This document shows positions 25,801-37,800 of a DNA stretch of 64,000 bases, in pieces. Under the pieces are notes generated by a model. That model was not told where the DNA came from. It did not search any database and saw only the letters and a list, made by a program, of their open reading frames with translations. This DNA is from Haliotis asinina (taxonomy: Eukaryota > Mollusca > Gastropoda > Lepetellida > Haliotidae). Position 1 is the stretch's first letter. The number at the start of each line of letters is the position of its first letter. The stretch is from NCBI RefSeq assembly GCF_037392515.1, contig NC_090290.1, positions 55,564,753 through 55,628,752 on the forward strand. The letters run 5' to 3'. Both the position numbers and the translations under genes were made by a program.

Positions 25801-28800
25801 CAACTCCTGTGCCAGATTGTGATACGCCCCCGGCTCTTTTCTTCTCATCAAAATTGGGTGAACCCCAAAACGGTGCGTTCTTTACGAATACTTCTTTATT
25901 TTTTTTACTATGAGATACAATCCAAGTATTGCAATCAATTTCTGCACGTACAATAGAGAGTGAGGTCTTGAGACGGGTGCCATAATAGCTATGCCAGATC
26001 CGGCGAATCGGACAACTCAACCGATATCGTCGGAGGGCAAAATGAACAAATCGTGTATCGTCGTAGACGTCACACGACGTCGTACGAAACAGTCGTGTAA
26101 AAGGAAACGTAGCTTGATCGTTGTGAAGAATGAGACTGATTGTCGGCATGAACCCTGTGTTCCTCGTTAGACGGGTAGTACGGGCATGTGCAAGGTACGG
26201 GTAGCAAGTGCGGAGCACGTGCATATGCGTGCTAAAGGTTGCCAGTCTCAACCCAGTTAATTTCAACAGTGAATACCAAATATTGAAATTATATCTAGAG
26301 CATATCAGTCGGTTTGTCAGTTGGACATAACATGATCCATAACATTATTGAAAAGTAAGCCCTCTTCCCGTACAGCAGGCTTACTTTTCAATAATGCCCG
26401 GGGATTATGTTATATCCTACACGAACAAACTCCTTTGCTTTCATGGTTCTTCATCATAGCAGCTCACATTTCAAACATTTTGAAGTGGTTGGTGACACGT
26501 CGATGTTCTCGATTGGTTGCAGTCACGCCGTAAGTCCATCGTGGGCCTGAAGATCGCAGAATTAAACAGACACGTGAAGGTCCCCGGGTAGAATAGGCCT
26601 TCAGCAGCCTATGCTTGCCATAAAAGGTGACTGTGCTTGTCGTAAGAGGCGACTAATGGGATCGGGTGGGCAGGCTCGCTGACTTGGTTGACACATGTCA
26701 TCGGTTCCCAGTTGCGCAGATCGATGCTCATGTTGTTGATCACTGGATTGTCTGGTCCAGCTCCTACATTTTCGATGCTCTCTTAGCCCTAAGATAGTCG
26801 TAACTTAATGTTAATGCATAGCACTTACGACTGTCTTAGCTATGAGAGAGTTTCGAAAATCTAGGCCCAGACTCGATTACTTACAGACCGCCGCCATATC
26901 GCTGGAATATTGCTGAGTGCGGCGTAAAACTAAACTCACTCACTCACTCACTCACTCACTCACTCACTCAGTATTGAATATGATTGAATCATCCATAATA
27001 GGTAGTTCATCCATATCTGCACTCGTGAAATTAGGGAATGTCACACCTCCGCTTGTCCTAATCCCTTTTAATTGACATTTACTTCATACGCAGCCGTACG
27101 CACAATACGCATCTCGTGTGGATCTCAATCGTTTTCAATAAGTTTTATGTTCGTCGGCATGCATACAGTGCTATCCAGTACGGTTCAGTACGCCTGATTA
27201 CAGGGGTCATAAGTTATATACATGTATAGGCAGTGCATCGGTCCCGCTCTGGTCGAGCGAGGTACCACTGTCAGGATTCCCGTGGAGGATGAAGCGGTTC
27301 ACACGCGGTAATGCGCTGATATCCCGCACGAGCTATGACGCGTATATTAGATCAGGGATAATCTACAATAATCTCTAATCCTGTTAGAGTTTGTCTATTT
27401 GGACATATACAAGACATACTTGAAGGTTGATAGAGCTGAACTAATAACCTATAGCGAATGCCGATGTATTGCAAGAATTAGTGCCATCTCTCTTGCGTTC
27501 GGACAACGCATTATACTTATTTGTAACCCAGGATAGAGTACAGTAGTTGAACCACGTTCGGACGGCCCGTGATGTACAAGCTATGGAATCTACTCTGGTA
27601 AACTGACCGATGGGAAGCAATGAATCAGGAATACGCTTGACGTTCGTCGGAAGTATCAGGCATGCGTTCTGAATAAGTTGGGTGCGTCTGGAATACGCTC
27701 GACAAGTGCAGTGTATATGCAGCAGGTTACAACAAGAGTTAGTGAGTGAGATTAGTTTAAAGCCGCACTCAGCAATATTCTAGCTATATATTTACAGCAC
27801 GAGAAATCGTGTCAAGTAACTCATACGCGATGGATACACTGAATTTATCATAAAATCGCGTCATACATAAGTCAAAGTAATCTATAAATTAGGCAATTGT
27901 GAGTGTACGACTGAGATTCGAAACTTTTTTATAAGGAATTCATAAATGCTTGATATACACGAAAGTATGACAGGGGCTTTATACAGCTCGTTACACATGG
28001 AGCGGTAAAAGTGGGCACCATACATCAGTTTCATTCAAACTCAATCACAAAATGTAAACCGACATGCTTGCTAAGGTGAGGTGAAGTCACTTAGAACTTT
28101 TGGGACCGGCGCGACTGTCAGATGGATGACTGAACAATCTGTACGTGTTATAGTCAAATTGTGAAATCAGTCATTTGGCTAAAAATTTCAGTCATTTAGC
28201 GTCATTTTATATAACAATAATCAATATACTTAAGTCATTTCATGACATTCCATTTCATCTATATGTGGTGGACATGAGCGTGTGAGGTGTGGCTGCTCTT
28301 GACACAGCAAGTGTCAAACTAACAAGCTGAAGTATAAGAGTGTTTAAGGTGTAAGGTGTTTACTTGATATTGTCCTCAATCTGAAGTCTGTCGTCAAATA
28401 TCATGACGCAGGCAGATCAGCAGGCTTCCACAGGGCATCATCTTCCTTTCGATAGTTCAGGGGAATTTGTTGTTTGCTAAATACTGATTTTTTCCTATCA
28501 CGAAGTTTCTCTTTGAACTGAAATTTAAGTAGACTCCAGGATTATGTATGGCAACTGATTCAGGGCAGTTAATTATTTCCAAAGGTCTAACACTATGTAG
28601 CTGAGCTACGTGAGACTTAACTGTAATTGACACAATTCTGCATTCTTAATCCTCATCACTACGGCATTACATCGACTTATGAGCCAACCAGTACCACTCT
28701 GTCACTTTCATTAATTACTGGGTATGATAGTAGCAGGATGATGCCGCTTTAGGAAAATGCTCTGAAGTTGAATTGGAACTCCGCTCACCTCATTTATGTC

Positions 28801-31800
28801 TACTGTTTTATATATTTAGCGAGTATTGTCTAACCGACTAAAGACGTTTAAATTCAACGTCTTCCTTCGTCTTCGATGATAATGAGCATCATCTATGCCC
28901 CATTCTCTTCCCAAACTTCTGGAAAAATAAGACATGTAACCCCTGTGGGAAAATAAGACAACTAACCCCTGTGGGAAAATAAGACATCGAACCCCCGTGG
29001 AAAAATAAGACATCGAACCCCTGTGGGAAAATAAGACATCTAACCCCTGTGGGAAATAAGACATCGAACGCCTGTGGGAAAATAGGACATCGAACCCCTG
29101 TGGGAAAATAAGACATCTAACCCCTGTGGGAAAATAAGACATCTAACGCCTATGAGAAAATAAGACATCTACCCCTATGGGAAAATACGTCATCGAACCC
29201 CTTTGGGAAAATAAGACATCGAACCCCTATGGGAAAATAAGACATCTAACCCCTATGGGAAAATAAGACATCTAACGCCTATGGGAAAATAAGACATCTA
29301 ACCCCTGTGGGAAAATAAGACATCTAACGCCTATGAGAAAATAACACATCTAACCCCTATGAGAAAATACGTCATCGAACCCCTTTTGGGAAAATAAGAC
29401 ATCTAACCCCTGTGGGAAAATAAGACATGTAACTCCTATATGAAAATACGTCATCGAACCCCTGTGGGAAAATAAGACATCTAACCCTTATGGGAAAATA
29501 AGACATCTAACTCCTGTGGGAAAATAAGACATCTAACCCCTGTGGGATAAAATAAGACATCTAACTCCTGTGGGAAAATAAGACATCGAACCCCTTTGGG
29601 AAAATAAGACATCTAGCCCCTATGGGAAAATAAGACATCTAACCCCTGTGAGGAAATAGACATCTAACCCCTGTGAGGAAATAAGACATCTAACCCCTGT
29701 GAGGACATAGACTTCTAACCCCTGTGAGGAAATAAGGCATCTAACCCCTATGGGAAAATAAGACATCTAACCCCTATGGGAAAATACGACATCTAACCCC
29801 TGTGAGGAAAGAAGACATCTAACCCCTATGGGAAAATAAGACATCTAACCCCTGTGGGAAAATAAGACATCTAACCGCTGTGAGGAAATAGACATCTAAC
29901 CCCTGTGAGGAAATAGACATCTAACCCCTATTGGAAAATAAGACATCTAACCCCTATGGGAAAATAAGACATCTAACCCCTATGGGAAAATAAGACATCT
30001 AACCCCTGTGGGAAAATAAGACATCTAACTCCTGTGAGGAAATAGACATCTAACCCCTGTGAGGAAATAAGACATCTAACCCCTATTGGAAAATAAGACA
30101 TCTAACCCCTGTGAGGAAATAGACATCGAACCCCTGTGAGGAAAAAAGACATCTAACCCCTGTTGGAAAATAAGACATCTAACCCCTGTGAGGAAAAAGA
30201 CATCAAACCCCTGTGAGGAAATAAGACATCTAACCCCTTTGGGAAAATAAGACATCTAACCCCTTTGGGAAAATAAGACATCTAACCCCTATGGGAAAAA
30301 AAGACATCTAACCCCTGTGAGGAAATAGACATCTAACCCCTGTGAGGAAATAAGACATCTAACCCCTGTGAGGAAGTAAGACATCGAACTCCTGTGAGGA
30401 AATAGACATCTAGGCCCTGTGAGGAAATAAGACATCTAACCCCTGTGAGGAAATAAGACATCTAACCCCTGTGAGGAAATAAGACATCTAACCCCTTTGG
30501 GAAAATAAGACATCTAACCCCTATGGGAAAATAAGACATCCAACCCCTGTGGGAAATAAGACATCTACCCCTGTGAGGAAATAAGACATCTAACCCCTGT
30601 GAGGAAATAAGACATCTAACCCCTGTGAGGAAATAAGACATCTAACCCCTGTGAGGAAATAGACATCGAACCCCTGTTAGGAAATAAGACATCTAACTCC
30701 TGTGAGGAAATAGACATCGAACCCCTGTGAGGAAATAGACATCGAACCCCTGTGAGGAAATAGACATCGAACCCCTGTGACGAAATAGACATCGAACCCC
30801 TGTGAGGAAATAAGACATCGAACCCCTGTGAGAAAATAGACATCTAACCCCTATTGGAAAATAAGACATCTAACCCCTATTGGAAAATATGACATCTAAC
30901 CCCTGTGAGGAAATAAAACATCTAACTCCTGTGAGGAAATAAGACATCTAACCCCTGTGAGGAAATAGACATCGAACCCCTGTGAGGAAATAAGACATCT
31001 AACCCCTATTGGAAAATAAAACATCTAACCCCTATTGGAAAATAAGACATCGAACCCCTGTGGGAAAATAAGACATCGAACCCCTGTGAGGAAATAGACA
31101 TCTAACTCCTGTGAGAAAATAAGACATCTAACCCTATGGGAAAATAAGACATCTTACCCCTGTGAGGAAATAAGACATCTAACCCCTGTGAGGAAATAAG
31201 ACATCTAACCCCTGTGAGGAAATAAGACATCTAACCCCTGTGAGGAAATAAGACATCTAACCCCTGTGAGGAAATAGACATCTAACCCCTGTGAGAAAAT
31301 AAGACATCTAACTCCTGTGAGAAAATAAGACATCTAACCCTATGGGAAAATAAGACATCTAACCCCTGTGAGGAAATAGACATCTAACCCCTGTGAGGAA
31401 ATAGACATCGGACCCCTGTGAGGAAATAAGACATCTAACCCTATGGGAAAATAAGACATCTAACCCCTGTGAGGAAATAAGACATCTAACCCCTGTGAGG
31501 AAATAGACATCTAACCCCTTTGAGGAAATAAGACATCAAACCCCTATGGGAAAATACCACATCTAACCCCTATTGGAAAATAGGACATCTAACCCCTGTT
31601 GGAAAATAAGACATCTAACCCCTGTGAGGAAATAAGACATCTAACCCTATGGGAAAATAAGACATCTAACCCCTGTGAGGAAATAGACATCTAACCCCTG
31701 TGAGGAAATAGACATCTAACCCCTGTGAGGAAATAGACATCGAACCCCTGTGACGAAATAGACATCGAACCCCTGTGAGGAAATAAGACATCTAACCCCT

Positions 31801-34800
31801 ATGGGAAAATAAGACATCTAGCCCCTATTGGAAAATATGACATCTAACCCCTGTGAGGAAATAAGACATCTAACTCCTGTGAGGAAATAAGACATCTAAC
31901 CCCTGTGAGGAAATACACATCTAACCCCTGTGAGGAAATAAGACATCTAACCCCTATGGGAAAATAAGACATCTAACCCCTGTGAGGAAATAGACATCGA
32001 ACCCCTGTGAGGAAATAAGACATCTAACCCCTATGGGAAAATAAGACATCTAACCCCTGTGAGGAAATAGACATCGAACCCCTGTGAGGAAATAAGACAT
32101 CTAACCCCTATTGGAAAATAAAACATCTAACCCCTTTTGGAAAATAAGACATCGAACCCCTGTGGGAAAATAAGACATCGAACCCCTGTGAGGAAATAGA
32201 CATCTAACTCCTGTGAGAAAATAAGACATCTAACCCTATGGGAAAATAAGACATCTTACCCCTGTGAGGAAATAAGACATCTAACCCCTGTGAGGAAATA
32301 AGACATCTAACCCCTGTGAGGAAATAAGACATCTAACCCCTGTGAGGAAATAGACATCTAACCCCTGTGAGAAAATAAGACATCTAACTCCTGTGAGAAA
32401 ATAAGACATCTAACCCTATGGGAAAATAAGACATCTAACCCCTGTGAGGAAATAGACATCTAACCCCTGTGAGGAAATAGACATCTAACCCCTGTGAGGA
32501 AATAAGACATCTAACCCTATGGGAAAATAAGACATCTAACCCCTGTGAGGAAATAAGACATCTAACCCCTGTGAGGAAATAGACATCTAACCCCTTTGAG
32601 GAAATAAGACATCAAACCCCTATGGGAAAATACCACATCTAACCCCTATTGGAAAATAGGACATCTAACCCCTGTTGGAAAATAAGACATCTAACCCCTG
32701 TGAGAAAATAAGACATCTACCCCTATGGGAAAATACGTCATCGAACCCCTTTGGGAAAATAAGACATCGAACCCCTATGGGAAAATAAGACATCTAACCC
32801 CTATGGGAAAATAAGACATCTAACGCCTATGGGAAAATAAGACATCTAACCCCTGTGGGAAAATAAGACATCTAACGCCTATGAGAAAATAACACATCTA
32901 ACCCCTATGAGAAAATACGTCATCGAACCCCTTTTGGGAAAATAAGACATCTAACCCCTGTGGGAAAATAAGACATGTAACTCCTATATGAAAATACGTC
33001 ATCGAACCCCTGTGGGAAAATAAGACATCTAACCCTTATGGGAAAATAAGACATCTAACTCCTGTGGGAAAATAAGACATCTAACCCCTGTGGGATAAAA
33101 TAAGACATCTAACTCCTGTGGGAAAATAAGACATCGAACCCCTTTGGGAAAATAAGACATCTAGCCCCTATGGGAAAATAAGACATCTAACCCCTGTGAG
33201 GAAATAGACATCTAACCCCTGTGAGGAAATAAGACATCTAACCCCTGTTGGAAAATAAGACATCTAACCCCTGTAGGAAATTAAGACATCTAACCCCTAT
33301 GGGAAAATAAGACATCTAACTCCTGTGGGAAAATAAGACATCTAACCCCTGTGGGAAAATAAGACATCTAACCCCTATGGGAAAATAAGACATCTAACAC
33401 CTATGAGAAAATAAGATATCTAACCGCTATTGGAAAATAAGACATATAACTCCTGTGGGAAAATAAGACATGTAACACCTATGGGAAAATAAGACGTCTA
33501 AGTCCTATGGCAAAAAATAAGACATCTAACTCCTATGGCAAAAAATAAGACATCGAACTCCTGTGAGGAAATAAGACATCCAACCCCTATGGGAAAATAA
33601 GACATCTAACCCCTGTGGGAAAATAAGACATCTAACCCCTGTGAGGAAATAAGACATCTAACCCCTGTGAGGAAATAGACTTCTAACCCCTGTGAGGAAA
33701 TAAGGCATCTAACCCCTATGGGAAAATAAGACATCTAACCCCTATGGGAAAATACGACATCTAACCCCTGTGAGGAAAGAAGACATCTAACCCCTATGGG
33801 AAAATAAGACATCTAACCCCTGTGGGAAAATAAGACATCTAACCGCTGTGAGGAAATAGACATCTAACCCCTGTGAGGAAATAGACATCTAACCCCTATT
33901 GGAAAATAAGACATCTAACCCCTATGGGAAAATAAGACATCTAACCCCTATGGGAAAATAAGACATCTAACCCCTGTGGGAAAATAAGACATCTAACTCC
34001 TGTGAGGAAATAGACATCTAACCCCTGTGAGGAAATAAGACATCTAACCCCTATTGGAAAATAAGACATCTAACCCCTGTGAGGAAATAGACATCGAACC
34101 CCTGTGAGGAAAAAAGACATCTAACCCCTGTTGGAAAATAAGACATCTAACCCCTGTGAGGAAATAGACATCGAACCCCTGTGAGGAAATAAGACATCTA
34201 ACCCCTTTGGGAAAATAAGACATCTAACCCCTTTGGGAAAATAAGACATCTAACCCCTATGGGAAAAAAAGACATCTAACCCCTGTGAGGAAATAGACAT
34301 CTAACCCCTGTGAGGAAATAAGACATCTAACCCCTGTGAGGAAATAAGACATCGAACTCCTGTGAGGAAATAGACATCTAGCCCCTGTGAGGAAATAAGA
34401 CATCTAACCCCTGTGAGGAAATAAGACATCTAACCCCTGTGAGGAAATAAGACATCTAACCCCTTTGGGAAAATAAGACATCTAACCCCTATGGCAAAAT
34501 AAGACATCCAACCCCTGTGGGAAATAAGACATCTACCCCTGTGAGGAAATAAGACATCTAACCCCTGTGAGGAAATAAGACATCTAACCACTGTGAGGAA
34601 ATAAGACATCTAACCCCTGTGAGGAAATAGACATCGAACCCCTGTTAGGAAATAAGACATCTAACTCCTGTGAGGAAATAGACATCGAACCCCTGTGAGG
34701 AAATAGACATCGAACCCCTGTGAGGAAATAGACATCGAACCCCTGTGACGAAATAGACATCGAACCCCTGTGAGGAAATAAGACATCTAACCCCTGTGAG

Positions 34801-37800
34801 AAAATAGACATCTAACCCCTATTGGAAAATAAGACATCTAACCCCTATTGGAAAATATGACATCTAACCCCTGTGAGGAAATAAAACATCTAACTCCTGT
34901 GAGGAAATAAGACATCTAACCCCTGTGAGGAAATAGACATCGAACCCCTGTGAGGAAATAAGACATCTAACCCCTATTGGAAAATAAAACATCTAACCCC
35001 TATTGGAAAATAAGACATCGAACCCCTGTGGGAAAATAAGACATCGAACCCCTGTGAGGAAATAGACATCTAACTCCTGTGAGAAAATAAGACATCTAAC
35101 CCTATGGGAAAATAAGACATCTTACCCCTGTGAGGAAATAAGACATCTAACCCCTGTGAGGAAATAAGACATCTAACCCCTGTGAGGAAATAAGACATCT
35201 AACCCCTGTGAGGAAATAAGACATCTAACCCCTGTGAGGAAATAGACATCTAACCCCTGTGAGAAAATAAGACATCTAACTCCTGTGAGAAAATAAGACA
35301 TCTAACCCTATGGGAAAATAAGACATCTAACCCCTGTGAGGAAATAAGACATCTAACCCCTGTGAGGAAATAGACATCTAACCCCTTTGAGGAAATAAGA
35401 CATCAAACCCCTATGGGAAAATACCACATCTAACCCCTATTGGAAAATAGGACATCTAACCCCTGTTGGAAAATAAGACATCTAACCCCTGTGAGGAAAT
35501 AAGACATCTAACCCTATGGGAAAATAAGACATCTAACCCCTGTGAGGAAATAGACATCTAACCCCTGTGAGGAAATAGACATCTAACCCCTGTGAGGAAA
35601 TAGACATCGAACCCCTGTGACGAAATAGACATCGAACCCCTGTGAGGAAATAAGACATCTAACCCCTGTGAGGAAATAGACATCTAACCCCTATTGGAAA
35701 ATAAGACATCTAGCCCCTATTGGAAAATATGACATCTAACCCCTGTGAGGAAATAAGACATCTAACTCCTGTGAGGAAATAAGACATCTAACCCCTGTGA
35801 GGAAATACACATCTAACCCCTGTGAGGAAATAAGACATCTAACCCCTATGGGAAAATAAGACATCTAACCCCTGTGAGGAAATAGACATCGAACCCCTGT
35901 GAGGAAATAAGACATCTAACCCCTATGGGAAAATAAGACATCTAACCCCTGTGAGGAAATAGACATCGAACCCCTGTGAGGAAATAAGACATCTAACCCC
36001 TATTGGAAAATAAAACATCTAACCCCTTTTGGAAAATAAGACATCGAACCCCTGTGGGAAAATAAGACATCGAACCCCTGTGAGGAAATAGACATCTAGC
36101 TCCTGTGAGAAAATAAGACATCTAACCCTATGGGAAAATAAGACATCTTACCCCTGTGAGGAAATAAGACATCTAACCCCTGTGAGGAAATAAGACATCT
36201 AACCCCTGTGAGGAAATAAGACATCTAACCCCTGTGAGGAAATAGACATCTAACCCCTGTGAGAAAATAAGACATCTAACTCCTGTGAGAAAATAAGACA
36301 TCTAACCCTATGGGAAAATAAGACATCTAACCCCTGTGAGGAAATAGACATCTAACCCCTGTGAGGAAATAGACATCTAACCCCTGTGAGGAAATAAGAC
36401 ATCTAACCCTATGGGAAAATAAGACATCTAACCCCTGTGAGGAAATAAGACATCTAACCCCTGTGAGGAAATAGACATCTAACCCCTTTGAGGAAATAAG
36501 ACATCAAACCCCTATGGGAAAATACCACATCTAACCCCTATTGGAAAATAGGACATCTAACCCCTGTTGGAAAATAAGACATCTAACCCCTGTGAGGAAA
36601 TAAGACATCTAACCCCTATGGGAAAATATGACATCTAACCCCTATTCGAAAATAGGACATCTAACTCCTATGAGGAAATAGACATCGGACCCCTGTGAAG
36701 AAATAGACATCTAACCCCTGTGAGGAAATAAAACATCTAACCCCTATTGGAAAATAAGACATCTAACCCCTATTGGAAAACAAGACATCTAACCCCTGTG
36801 AGGAAATAAGACATCTAACCCCTATGGGAAAATATGACATCTAACCCCTATTCGAAAATAGGACATCTAACTCCTATGAGAAAATAGACATCTAACCCCT
36901 GTGAAGAAATAGACATCTAACCCCTGTGAGGAAATAAAACATCTAACCCCTATTGGAAAATAGGACATCTAACCCCTGTGAGGAAATAGACATCTAACCC
37001 CTGTGAGGAAATAAGACATCTAACCCCTATTGGAAAATAAGACATCTAACCCCAATTGGAAAATAAGACATCTAGCCCTTAAGGGAAAACAATGCCACAC
37101 ATCTAGCGGAGCTTATTTTCAGCACCGTTGTTTTCAGCTGACAGTTGTTTCAGCAGGTAATCAAAACTGAATATTCTGGCCTTGCCTGTGATTCATAACA
37201 GCAAACCTGTGTAACAGTCTAGTAGTCACAGGATTAAATTTAACGTCTACATTTCTGACATCATGTATTTTGCGATATGTTTGTCGACAATGCCCTACCA
37301 TTGATTTATTCTTTTCGTCAAGTTTCATTATTTCGAAACGTCATGAAATACTATCCATTCTAACTTGTGCTTGTATTTGGTTATAAACCAATATCCTTTG
37401 ACTTATCCTGTCGCAGTTTATGTCATCGGGAGATTATAATCCACATATCTTTACAGTTCAGCACACATACGTCGGATGTTACAACGATAACCGGCGTCGT
37501 ATACTTCCATACGGCCTCCAAACGGACTATGTCTGTATGACCATTGAAGCCTGCAAGGTGAACTGCCATGGCCGCGGATATACCTTCTTCGGAGTCGAGG
37601 TAAACAAAGATGCAGTATTAAAGTGCATTTATCACAACCGTCATCAACGCACGTACCATTAATCGACCCGGTTTGTAATTGCTCTCGTGCAACCCAAGCT
37701 TGCCGTAAATGGCAACAATCGGATCGGATGGTCTGGGTCGCAGACTAGTCTTCATGCTCCAATAGCTGATTTCAACCCCGATAAACCAAACTCATAAAAC

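Noticed and set aside
25793-26266. 157-codon minus-strand frame as a gene
   Set aside because: No recognisable domain, overlaps an inverted-repeat element in an intron, no splice or start support.
28816-34811. Minus-strand frames reading SQGFDV/FPHRGS repeats
   Set aside because: Satellite translation; unit length changes break every frame and no start or splice context is visible.
28915-37085. CRISPR-like array
   Set aside because: Units are contiguous tandem repeats without unique spacers, in a eukaryotic intron.
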